Shown: positions 1-6,105 of the stretch, piece by piece
How the letters are laid out: each line of letters opens with the position of its first letter
Numbering within the stretch: the stretch's first letter is position 1
Origin: GWA2-49-15 sp964359085
Lineage (GTDB): Bacteria > Bdellovibrionota > Bacteriovoracia > Bacteriovoracales > Bacteriovoracaceae
Direction of reading: 5' to 3'
NCBI GenBank assembly: GCA_964359085.1
Contig: CAYHRT010000183.1
Location: 1-8,159 of the forward strand
DNA: 8,159 bases
Translations under genes and position numbers: made by a program
Notes under the pieces: generated by a model
What the model saw: only the letters and a program-made list of their open reading frames with translations
Database searches by the model: none
What the model was told of the DNA's origin: nothing

Positions 1-47
1 GTATATTATTTGAGCAGGATTGGAACAATGGCAACTTTTTAATCGAA

Positions 48-80
48 TTGTCACGTAATTGTCACACAATTGTCACACAA
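48..80. promoter_or_regulatory. Pho-box-like triple 11-bp direct repeat
   Basis: Three consecutive 11-bp units read TTGTCACGTAA, TTGTCACACAA and TTGTCACACAA, with no gaps. The 7-bp core TTGTCAC is identical in all three and is followed by a 4-bp A-rich spacer. This is the architecture of PhoB sites, where a 7-bp CTGTCAT-like core repeats every 11 bp, and more generally of OmpR/PhoB-family regulator sites. A -10-like hexamer, TATTAA (88-93), lies just downstream on the plus strand. The target gene is unclear: the next plus-strand gene starts at 439, and a gene may lie off the left edge on the minus strand. The repeat is seen directly; the regulator is inferred. Confidence 0.5.
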
Positions 81-113
81 GATGCACTATTAAAACATAA
101 AGCAACTAATTTC

Positions 114-127
114 ATGATATATATCAA
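114..127. promoter_or_regulatory. FNR-like inverted repeat
   Basis: The sequence ATGATATATATCAA contains the perfect 12-bp palindrome TGATATATATCA (115-126). It matches 9 of the 10 defined bases of the FNR/CRP-family consensus TTGAT-N4-ATCAA. It lies 34 bp downstream of the Pho-box-like repeat, in the same gene-poor stretch. The AT-rich centre makes chance occurrence quite possible, so the regulator assignment is tentative. Confidence 0.3.
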
Positions 128-232
128 GTGTCTAACCTGTGGATTCTTCAGCGGTTGTTATTAGTTGACAAAGAACAAAAAATGGCTTTCTTGCGAGGGC
201 CCTTGCGTTTCTTATTCCAATTTTTTTGTCCG

Positions 233-336
233 TCAGAATTGATGAACCACTTTGAGAAAGGAAACATTTTTTCTTTTAATGCTTTGATGCTCTCAGGGTT
301 GATGGGACAAGTGTGACGAAGGCCCGTTCTCTCCTC
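233..336 (-). pseudogene. Orphan copy of the C-terminal module of the exported protein gene
   Basis: On the minus strand this segment encodes a module running from EERTGLRHTCP to PFSKWFINSDG, nearly identical to the C-terminus of the exported protein encoded at 983-1936. The DNA aligns without gaps to 1002-1105 with 7 mismatches in 104 bp. Four of these are conservative amino-acid changes (I/V, S/T, A/S, F/L) and the rest are silent. Similarity stops abruptly at 336, where the upstream codons no longer match, and fades left of 233, where a one-base-offset match may continue to about 217. The frame stays open to an ATG at 372 and ends at 148, but nothing else of the parent gene is present. It is best read as a gene fragment or duplication remnant. 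A 74-residue protein is not excluded. Confidence 0.65.
233..336. repeat. Left copy of 104-bp direct repeat flanking the ORF6N gene
   Basis: This segment is about 93% identical to 1002-1105 in the same orientation, at a constant offset of 769 bp with no indel. Together the two copies bracket the ORF6N gene. The mismatches are spread along the length rather than clustered, so the duplication is not brand new. The copies are far longer than a transposase target-site duplication. Confidence 0.85.
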
Positions 337-341
337 GTCTG

Positions 342-355
342 TTTCAAATTTGAAA
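342..355. promoter_or_regulatory. 14-bp perfect palindrome, possible operator
   Basis: TTTCAAATTTGAAA is a perfect dyad that begins six bases after the left direct repeat ends. It lies upstream of the candidate ORF6N promoter. It could be an operator for an autoregulating DNA-binding protein or a junction scar. Its function is inferred from position only. Confidence 0.25.
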
Positions 356-381
356 TTTCTGGCCAAAACCAAGGGCGTAAC

Positions 382-410
382 TTGTGAATTGTGCCGATCA
401 TGTGATTAAT
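382..410 (+). promoter_or_regulatory. Candidate sigma70-type promoter of the ORF6N gene
   Basis: A -35-like TTGTGA (382-387, 4/6) and a -10-like ATTAAT (405-410, 4/6) are separated by exactly 17 bp. Transcription would start near 417, giving a leader of about 22 nt that includes the ribosome binding site GGAGG (429-433). The boxes are imperfect and the region is AT-rich, so this is only plausible. Confidence 0.35.
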
Positions 411-438
411 CTTGTTGAATTTGAAAAGGGAGGGACGC

Positions 439-969
439 ATGAGCAATGTTACCATTTCAAAAATCGAAAAGATGATTTATGTAATTCGCGGGCACAAGGT
501 GATGCTTGACTCCGACCTGGCTGAACTTTATGAGGTCGAAACTCGTATCATAAACCGGAACGTTCTACGAAATTTCCAGAGATTTCCTGAAGATTTCATG
601 TTTCAACTCAATGAAGCAGAATACTCTCTTTTGAAATCCCAAATTGGGATTTCAAATATAGGTAGAGGTGGGCGACGGACACTACCCTATGTTTTTACCG
701 AAAATGGTGTAGCGATGCTGTCAACCGCACTCAGTAGTGAGCGCGCTGTGCAAATAAATATCGCAATAATGAGAATTTTCACAAAACTCAGGAGTTTTCT
801 CCTATTGGAGAAGGGACTTGTGGAACGGATGGACAAACTTGAAAATGGCACGAACAAGATGTTCAAAATCGTTTTTGAAAGATTAGACTCAATCGAGGAT
901 CAAATCACACCTCACTTGCCAGGCAATCGCAGCAAGATCGGTATTAAACGCGGCAATAATAACGAATGA
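439..969 (+). CDS. ORF6N-domain DNA-binding protein
   Basis: This is a 176-residue protein of the ORF6N family, a phage-associated DNA-binding domain often found next to KilA-N or Ant modules and widespread as single mobile genes. The ORF6N domain spans about residues 5-95. Family hallmarks visible are IRGHKVMLDSDLAELY (16-31), RFPEDFMFQL (48-57), LKSQI, GGRRTLPYVFTENGVAMLS (77-95), and the following RAVQINIAIMRIF. Residues about 122-155 are charged and heptad-like (LVERMDKLENG, VFERLDSIEDQ), consistent with an oligomerising coiled coil. The ATG at 439 is preferred over one at 412 because GGAGG lies 5 nt upstream of it and the family normally starts with MSNxTIS. The gene is complete and lies 13 bp from the converging exported-protein gene, between two copies of that gene's 3' module, which suggests lateral arrival. 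The family is secure. The target and role (repressor, antirepressor or other) are not known. Confidence 0.88.
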   Translation: MSNVTISKIEKMIYVIRGHKVMLDSDLAELYEVETRIINRNVLRNFQRFPEDFMFQLNEAEYSLLKSQIGISNIGRGGRRTLPYVFTENGVAMLSTALSSERAVQINIAIMRIFTKLRSFLLLEKGLVERMDKLENGTNKMFKIVFERLDSIEDQITPHLPGNRSKIGIKRGNNNE

Positions 970-982
970 GTCGGATGGAGCA

Positions 983-1936
983 CTACAATTTTCGGTGCCC
1001 ATCAGAGTTGATGAACCATTTTGAGAAAGGCAGCATTTTTTCTTTTAATGATTTGATGGTCTCAGGGTTGACGGGACAAGTGTGACGAAGGCCCGTTCTC
1101 TCCTCAAGGATTTGGACTCGCTTTTTGGCCTTATTTAAGAGCGCCTCGGTACGGAAGGCAGAACAGTTTTGGCCTTCGTCCCACGAGACATCCACATAAT
1201 TCTTCCAGTCAAACGGAAATTTTCCTGAGATGAGATTTTTTCGCCACTGGCCTTCACGGCAAACCACATAGGGGCCCTGATTATATTCAGCGCCTAAGAC
1301 ATCCTGGGATTTAAACAGCAAGTGATTCCAAAAGCGCATGCCATGAAAATTGGCGGCCAGATCACCATAACTGTAGATGCCTGTGGTGTGAGCGCCAAGA
1401 AAATATTTCTCTGACTTATGGCCGAAGCGCAGCACTTCTTTCATCTTATTATTCTTCTTACTATTCTTGGCCTTCATGAAATAAGCATAACCTCGCCCAA
1501 AAAAATGTTCGAATTTATCTGTTCCTGTCTGCACACCATTCACCATAATAGCTTCGGCCGTGGTATCTTGATAAAGATCTTTAATCACCGCAGTTGGGGC
1601 CTCATACCACTTAAAATCTTGGTAAATACCGTGACTATTATTCACCGGCCTTTTGGCAATTTCATCCGTGTGCGCCAACCAGCGATTAAATTTTCCTTGA
1701 ACATGATTGCGAAAATAGACACGTAGATTTTTATAAAGTCTCTTTTGGGAACAGCCTTTTTTTTCATTAACCAAGAGCAACGCTTGATCAAAGACCTCTT
1801 CTGTCTTTTGATTGAGGTAGTCCAGCGAATCCGCCAGCGGTTCATAGCGGTCTGTAAAATTGTCCACCTCGCTGGCATACACCAACGGCGAGAGGAAGCA
1901 TAAATATCCCAATAAAACAACGACAGGGGCCTTCAT
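983..1936 (-). CDS. Exported protein of unknown function with duplicated C-terminal module
   Basis: This is a 317-residue protein I cannot assign to a named family. The start at 1936 is chosen because it begins with a clean Sec signal peptide: MKAPVV, a hydrophobic core VVVLLGYLCFLSPL, then a VYA cleavage site before SEVDNF. An ATG at 2029 would add 31 residues ahead of the signal. There is no strong Shine-Dalgarno before 1936. The mature part has a DKFEHFFGRGYAYF motif (140-153), a GIYSYGDLAANFHGMRFW segment (around D192) and WDEGQNCSAF (252-261). Four mature cysteines (KKGC, VVC, QNC, HTC) could form two disulfides in the periplasm. Conserved-looking His, Asp and Glu could be a metal or catalytic site, but this is speculation. 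The last ~37 residues (from E278) form the module copied at 233-336. It diverges from the ABC-F gene and converges with ORF6N. Confidence 0.75.
   Translation of the reverse strand: MKAPVVVLLGYLCFLSPLVYASEVDNFTDRYEPLADSLDYLNQKTEEVFDQALLLVNEKKGCSQKRLYKNLRVYFRNHVQGKFNRWLAHTDEIAKRPVNNSHGIYQDFKWYEAPTAVIKDLYQDTTAEAIMVNGVQTGTDKFEHFFGRGYAYFMKAKNSKKNNKMKEVLRFGHKSEKYFLGAHTTGIYSYGDLAANFHGMRFWNHLLFKSQDVLGAEYNQGPYVVCREGQWRKNLISGKFPFDWKNYVDVSWDEGQNCSAFRTEALLNKAKKRVQILEERTGLRHTCPVNPETIKSLKEKMLPFSKWFINSDGHRKL
1002..1105. repeat. Right copy of 104-bp direct repeat (inside the exported protein gene)
   Basis: This is the in-gene copy of the repeat described at 233-336. It covers the codons for the final C-terminal module of the exported protein. 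Since here it is fused to a full-length gene, it is the likelier parental copy. Confidence 0.85.
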
Positions 1937-1962
1937 TGCATCTGTGTATGCGATAATTGCCT

Positions 1963-1992
1963 TTGATGCAATAAATGCGTAATTTTTATAGG
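1963..1992 (+). promoter_or_regulatory. Candidate promoter of the ABC-F/helicase unit
   Basis: The 113-bp divergent region holds TTGATG (1963-1968, 4/6 to the -35 box) and TATAGG (1987-1992, 4/6 to the -10 box), 18 bp apart. This would give a leader of roughly 50 nt. A competing choice is TTGACG (2011-2016, 5/6) with a poor -10 at ATACGA (2034-2039), which would start transcription within a few bases of the ATG at 2050. The minus-strand TATAAA at 1990-1985 could serve the opposite gene. None is decisive. Confidence 0.3.
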
Positions 1993-2049
1993 TTTTGAAG
2001 GCACAAAAGGTTGACGCGAATTCTTGCAACGTGATACGACCGCTGGCTT

Positions 2050-3639
2050 ATGATTACCACACAAGATATTGCTCTTCAGTACGGAGGGCGAACGCTTTTT
2101 AAAGACGTAAACCTAAAATTTATCAAGGGCAATTGCTATGGCATCATTGGTGCCAATGGCTCTGGCAAATCAACTTTTCTCAAGCTTTTGAGTGGGCAGA
2201 TCTCGGCCACCGCCGGGAGGGTTGATATGACTCCCGGCGAGCGCATGGCGGTTTTAAACCAGAACCACTTCGCCTTTGAAGAAGAAGTTGTTTTAAACAC
2301 CGTGATCTTGGGACATTCTGAATTAGTCACCATCATGCAAGAAAAAGATGCTCTTTATGCCAAGGAAGATTTTTCCGAGAAGGATGGCGAACGCACCGCC
2401 GAGTTGGAGTCACGTTTTGCCGAATTAAATGGCTGGGAAGCGGAGGCCAGCGCCGGCTCTCTCTTGGCCGGCCTGGGAGTCGACACTTCTCTTCACTCCA
2501 AGAAAATGAAAGAACTATCGGGGGGAGATAAAGTCAAAGTCTTATTGGCGCAGGCCCTCTTCGGAGCACCCGACATTCTGCTGCTCGATGAACCCACCAA
2601 TGATTTGGATTTAAAGGCCATCAGTTGGCTGGAAAAATTTATTATGTCACAAGAAGAGAGCATCGTCCTGGTGGTCTCCCATGATCGACACTTCTTAAAT
2701 AAGGTCTGCACCCATATTTGCGATATCGATTTTTCGAAGATCAAGCTTTACGTCGGAAATTATGATTTTTGGTACAAATCCAGTCAACTAGCGCAACGCC
2801 TTTTATCAGATCAAAACAAGCGGACTGAGGAGAAAATTAAAGATTTGAAAGAATTTATTGCGCGATTTTCTGCCAATGCTTCCAAATCCAAGCAGGCCAC
2901 CTCACGCAAAAAACTGATTGAAAAATTAACCATCGAAGATATCACTCCTTCGAGTCGTCGTTATCCTTTCTTAGGTTTCCGTCAAGAGCGCGAGGCAGGA
3001 GATCAACTCTTACGCGTGGAAGGACTCAATTTTGTGCGTGACGGGAAGAAGATCTTAAATAATGTTTCGTTTACATTGAAGAAGGGCCAAAAAGTGGTGT
3101 TCTTGGCCAAATCTGAGCTGATCACGACTGAGTTATTCAAAATTTTAATGGGTGAGATGGAACCCGATTCAGGTAAAATTGAATGGGGTGTCACCACATC
3201 GCGTGCCTGCTTGCCCACAGATAACTCGCATTTTTTCCAAGATTCTAAACTGTCCCTGATCGACTGGTTGAGGCAATATTCCAAAGATCAAACTGAAACA
3301 TTTATTCGCGGTTTTCTGGGCCGGATGCTCTTCTCGGGAGAAGAAGCGCTAAAAAAATGTACCGTCCTCTCGGGTGGTGAGAAAGTTCGCTGTATGCTGG
3401 CCAAAATCCTGCTGACAAACGCCAATGTGTTAATCATGGACAATCCCACCAACCATCTGGACCTGGAAACCATTACCGCCTTGAACGAGGGCCTGATTGA
3501 TTTTAAGGGCACCCTGCTTTTCACCTCTCACGATCATGAATTTATCCAGACCATTGCTAATCGAGTTATTTCAATAGAAGACAAGGGCATTCGGGATCAA
3601 GAATGCAGCTATGATCAGTTCGTTGGGTATGAAGAATAG
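2050..3639 (+). CDS. ybiT: ABC-F family ATPase, YbiT type, with degenerate second ATP site
   Basis: This is a 529-residue soluble ABC-F protein, a family of ribosome-binding translation factors. Length and order match E. coli YbiT (about 530 residues). NBD1 is intact: Walker A GANGSGKST (34-42), signature LSGGD (156-160), Walker B ILLLDE with Glu181, and H-switch SHD with His211. The P-site tRNA interaction linker (about 245-320) carries RFSANASKSKQATSR. NBD2 keeps the LSGGE signature (440-444) and SHD (His494). However, its Walker A position reads AKSELITTE (353-361), with the P-loop lysine replaced by Thr359, and its Walker B reads LIMDNP, with Asn465 where the catalytic Glu belongs. The frame is open throughout, so this is divergence and not a frameshift. 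No Shine-Dalgarno is visible before ATG 2050, so translation may be leaderless or start weakly. The helicase gene follows after 62 bp. The family is sure; the YbiT-type assignment is likely. Confidence 0.92.
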   Translation: MITTQDIALQYGGRTLFKDVNLKFIKGNCYGIIGANGSGKSTFLKLLSGQISATAGRVDMTPGERMAVLNQNHFAFEEEVVLNTVILGHSELVTIMQEKDALYAKEDFSEKDGERTAELESRFAELNGWEAEASAGSLLAGLGVDTSLHSKKMKELSGGDKVKVLLAQALFGAPDILLLDEPTNDLDLKAISWLEKFIMSQEESIVLVVSHDRHFLNKVCTHICDIDFSKIKLYVGNYDFWYKSSQLAQRLLSDQNKRTEEKIKDLKEFIARFSANASKSKQATSRKKLIEKLTIEDITPSSRRYPFLGFRQEREAGDQLLRVEGLNFVRDGKKILNNVSFTLKKGQKVVFLAKSELITTELFKILMGEMEPDSGKIEWGVTTSRACLPTDNSHFFQDSKLSLIDWLRQYSKDQTETFIRGFLGRMLFSGEEALKKCTVLSGGEKVRCMLAKILLTNANVLIMDNPTNHLDLETITALNEGLIDFKGTLLFTSHDHEFIQTIANRVISIEDKGIRDQECSYDQFVGYEE

Positions 3640-3689
3640 CTTCCCTTTTGAATCATTCTCCTGTACAGCTTGTCGCATCAACCTCTAAC

Positions 3690-3694
3690 AGGAT
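3690..3694 (+). promoter_or_regulatory. Ribosome binding site that sets the helicase TTG start
   Basis: AGGAT lies 7 nt upstream of the TTG at 3702. No comparable site precedes the earlier in-frame TTG at 3648. The 3702 start also puts the conserved upstream phenylalanine at residue 3, where DEAD-box proteins commonly begin. Confidence 0.55.
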
Positions 3695-3701
3695 ACTTTT
3701 T

Positions 3702-5144
3702 TTGAATTTTTCCGAACTCTCTCTCAACCCACTGCTATTAAAATCTGTGAGTGAACTCGGTTATGTCACTCCCACCGAAATACAACAAAAGGTCATTCCC
3801 CTTCTCATGACAGAAGAATGCGATTTTATCGGTCAGGCCCAAACTGGTACAGGGAAAACAGTGGCCTTCGCCTTACCCCTCTTAGAAAAAATCGACATCA
3901 AATCGCGCCAAATTCAAGCGTTAATTTTGGCGCCCACCCGCGAGCTGGCCAATCAAGTTAAAGAAGAAATTGTCAAACTGGGTAAACATTTAAAGATTCG
4001 GGTTGAAGCCATTTTTGGTGGTGCTTCGTATGACAAGCAAATCTATGGCATTCGACACGCTCATCCTCACATTATTGTGGGAACTCCCGGCCGAGTGATT
4101 GATCTTCTGGAGAGAGGGATCCTCAAGTTCGAAACTGTCAGTCACGTCATCTTAGATGAGGCCGATGAAATGCTCAACATGGGATTTCTGGAAGATGTGA
4201 ATACTATTTTAGAGTCTACCAATCAAGAAAAACGTATTTGGATGTTTTCCGCTACCATGCCTCGTCCCATCGTCAGCATGATCAATGCTCAATTTAAAAA
4301 TCCCAAGATGGTGTCCATTCAAAAGAAAACTGTCAGCAATGCGGATATTGAGCAAACTTATTATGTGATTCGCGAGAAGCATCATAAAGAGGCCCTCTGT
4401 CGTATTTTTGACATGACCCCTGATATTTATGGAATCATTTTTTGCCGAACACGACTAGAAACACGTGATCTGGCAAATGAACTTACTCTACGCGGGCACA
4501 AGATCGAAGTTCTCCATGGGGAGATGTCACAAAAAGAACGTGATTTTGCCATGGCGCAATTTAAAGCAAAAAAAACCACCATTATGGTTTGCACCGATGT
4601 GGCGGCGCGAGGGATTGATGTCAACAATCTCACTCACGTCATTAACTACGGACTGCCGCAAGAGCTTGACTCCTACGTTCACCGCATTGGTCGCACCGGT
4701 CGTGCCGGGATGAAGGGAATCGCCATCTCCCTTGTCGATTCACGCGATATGTATTCCATTCGTCGCTTGGAAAAGATGTTAGGTGTGATCATTAAACGCA
4801 AGGACCTCCCCTCGGTGGCCGATTTGAAGGCCATAAAAGTGCTGCATGAAATTGAAAATATGGGCCCGATCTTTACGGCGCTTCAAGATAAAAAAGGTGA
4901 TTTTAAAACTGATGAAACCTTTGACCTCTTTAAAACATATTTTGAGCACCTCTCAAAAGAAGAGGCACTTAAAATTCTTTTTACTTGGACCTTCAATAAA
5001 GAGTTAAAGCGTCTGACTGATGTAGGACCGCTCCAAGAGGCCAGGATTGAAGAACGGCCTCGCTACTCTTCTCGTCCACAATCTGGTGGCGGAAGATCGC
5101 GCCATTCTCGCGGTGACTCTTACCACCATCATCGCCGGCATTAG
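3702..5144 (+). CDS. ATP-dependent DEAD-box RNA helicase
   Basis: This is a 480-residue cytoplasmic RNA helicase of the DEAD-box family (DeaD/CshA/RhlE-like), which unwinds short RNA duplexes in ribosome assembly, mRNA turnover or cold adaptation. All core motifs are present in order: upstream aromatic Phe3, Q motif GYVTPTEIQ (20-28), motif I AQTGTGKT (46-53), Ia PTRELA (78-83), TPGR, II DEAD (152-155), III SAT (183-185), IV IIFCRT, V TDVAARGID (298-306) and VI HRIGRTGR (327-334). After the second RecA domain comes a ~110-residue C-terminal region not matching DbpA's RNA-binding domain by eye. It ends in a basic Arg/Gly/Ser/His tail (RSRHSRGDSYHHHRRH), typical of nonspecific RNA-binding tails. 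The start is TTG 3702; TTG 3648 would add 18 unrelated residues. It follows the ABC-F gene by 62 bp, so one operon is likely. The subfamily cannot be fixed by eye, so no symbol is given. Confidence 0.95.
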   Translation: MNFSELSLNPLLLKSVSELGYVTPTEIQQKVIPLLMTEECDFIGQAQTGTGKTVAFALPLLEKIDIKSRQIQALILAPTRELANQVKEEIVKLGKHLKIRVEAIFGGASYDKQIYGIRHAHPHIIVGTPGRVIDLLERGILKFETVSHVILDEADEMLNMGFLEDVNTILESTNQEKRIWMFSATMPRPIVSMINAQFKNPKMVSIQKKTVSNADIEQTYYVIREKHHKEALCRIFDMTPDIYGIIFCRTRLETRDLANELTLRGHKIEVLHGEMSQKERDFAMAQFKAKKTTIMVCTDVAARGIDVNNLTHVINYGLPQELDSYVHRIGRTGRAGMKGIAISLVDSRDMYSIRRLEKMLGVIIKRKDLPSVADLKAIKVLHEIENMGPIFTALQDKKGDFKTDETFDLFKTYFEHLSKEEALKILFTWTFNKELKRLTDVGPLQEARIEERPRYSSRPQSGGGRSRHSRGDSYHHHRRH

Positions 5145-5157
5145 GTTTCTACTTAGG

Positions 5158-5183
5158 AATAACAACCCAAGTCGGTTATTTTT
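5158..5183 (+). terminator. Weak intrinsic-terminator-like hairpin after the helicase gene
   Basis: AATAAC (5158-5163) pairs with GTTATT (5175-5180). AACC/GGTT offers an alternative inner pairing. The hairpin ends in a run of five T (5179-5183). It begins 14 bp after the helicase stop. The stem is AT-rich and short, so it is a modest terminator at best. Confidence 0.4.
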
Positions 5184-5198
5184 GCATCCCTATTTTTT

Positions 5199-5219
5199 CT
5201 AAAACATTTCCTAAAACAT
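5199..5219. repeat. Short direct repeat CTAAAACAT x2
   Basis: CTAAAACAT occurs at 5199-5207 and 5211-5219, a 12-bp period, in the gap before the two-module cysteine protein gene. It could be a regulator site upstream of that gene. It is short enough to be chance. Confidence 0.35.
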
Positions 5220-5280
5220 CTTTCGATAATGACGATAAATATCTATTGCGTGAGTCCTCCTTTGGCCTTTGAGGTTATCT

Positions 5281-6102
5281 ATGAATGATGAGAAATTCGA
5301 ACCAATGCAACCCCATCCAGAACTTCCTCCGAAAAAGAAAAAGAGTCTTGGGAAAAAACTTTTGTTTGGTCTGTTGGGCATTCTTGCTCTTGCCGCGACT
5401 AAATTGGTTCTGTCATTCTTTGTGGCCGAAACTGAAGTGCATATGTCGAAATATGATGGATGGGATGCTGAATTTAAGGCCTCCTTTGTCGGTAGTTGTG
5501 GAGAGGCTTCCAAGACCTCTATGCTAGAACATTTAAATACCATCGCTAAGCATGGGCCGAGTGAAAATGAAACACTGAGCAGTACCTATGCCAACAGTTA
5601 TTGTGAATGTATCTCCAGTCAGATCGAAAAGAAAAATCTGATCGCCACTAAGTACAACCAAATGAAAGGTGAGAGTGTCTACGAAGAAGAAACAGAGAAA
5701 GCGGTGGACACCTATCTGGGAACCCCTGAAGGCAAGCACGACACCCAAGAATGCAACAAGATTGCTGAAGCAAAAAGTGGAGTAAGTATCAGTGATGAGG
5801 AATACTTCGTTTCTAGTTGTACAACATCCACCATCACACAAGTTATGGCCGATGCAAAACTTGATCCGAAAACCACACCGTTAGAGCGCAAGGTGCCGAT
5901 CCAAAAATACGCCAAAGAATACTGTGGATGTGTGGCAGCGGGTGCCTTTAAGGCCGCCAAAGTGGCGCTCTCGAAGAGCGATCGCCGGCCCACAAGTGAT
6001 GATGAGGTTGGTGAGTTTGTAAATCAATATATTGATACTCCCGAAGGTCAAATGGTTATACAACAGTGCAGTACAATGGCCGAAAGTGAGATGGAAAAGT
6101 AG
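5281..6102 (+). CDS. Membrane-anchored protein with two tandem four-cysteine modules
   Basis: This is a 273-residue protein of no family I can name. The ATG at 5281 has GAGG (5271-5274) 6 nt upstream; the TTG at 5269 overlaps that site and is rejected. Residues 1-30 are polar and basic (PPKKKKSLGKK). Residues about 31-51 form one transmembrane helix (LLFGLLGILALAATKLVLSFF), which with the basic flank predicts N-in and the rest periplasmic. The outer part is an internal duplication with a 107-residue offset: C73, C108xC110, TPEG (148-151), C158, then C180, C215xC217, TPEG (253-256), C263. Each module reads FVxSC, a 35-residue gap to YCxC, then VxxYxxTPEG and QxC. Eight periplasmic cysteines suggest two disulfides per module or metal binding. 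It stops 3 bp before the convergent secreted-protein gene. Function unknown. Confidence 0.8.
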   Translation: MNDEKFEPMQPHPELPPKKKKSLGKKLLFGLLGILALAATKLVLSFFVAETEVHMSKYDGWDAEFKASFVGSCGEASKTSMLEHLNTIAKHGPSENETLSSTYANSYCECISSQIEKKNLIATKYNQMKGESVYEEETEKAVDTYLGTPEGKHDTQECNKIAEAKSGVSISDEEYFVSSCTTSTITQVMADAKLDPKTTPLERKVPIQKYAKEYCGCVAAGAFKAAKVALSKSDRRPTSDDEVGEFVNQYIDTPEGQMVIQQCSTMAESEMEK

Positions 6103-6105
6103 TCT

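Noticed and set aside
46..80. Plasmid-type replication iterons or a CRISPR array
   Set aside because: There are only three 11-bp units with no spacers, no replication initiator and no cas genes. The core matches a Pho-type box better.
128..316. 62-codon plus-strand frame starting with GTG
   Set aside because: It lies antisense to the orphan module, has no ribosome site and no recognisable protein pattern. The module's conservation is in the minus-strand frame.
233..1105. Insertion sequence or composite transposon around the ORF6N gene
   Set aside because: There is no transposase or integrase and there are no terminal inverted repeats. The flanks are coding-derived direct repeats far longer than a target-site duplication.
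1937..2029. N-terminal extension of the exported protein from ATG 2029
   Set aside because: It would place 31 non-hydrophobic residues ahead of a well-formed signal peptide and would consume most of the divergent promoter region.
3648..3701. Upstream TTG start of the helicase
   Set aside because: The 18 added residues are not helicase-like, and the ribosome site AGGAT fits TTG 3702 instead.
4465..4713. 82-codon plus-strand frame inside the helicase gene
   Set aside because: It is a shadow of the highly conserved helicase motifs IV-VI in another frame.
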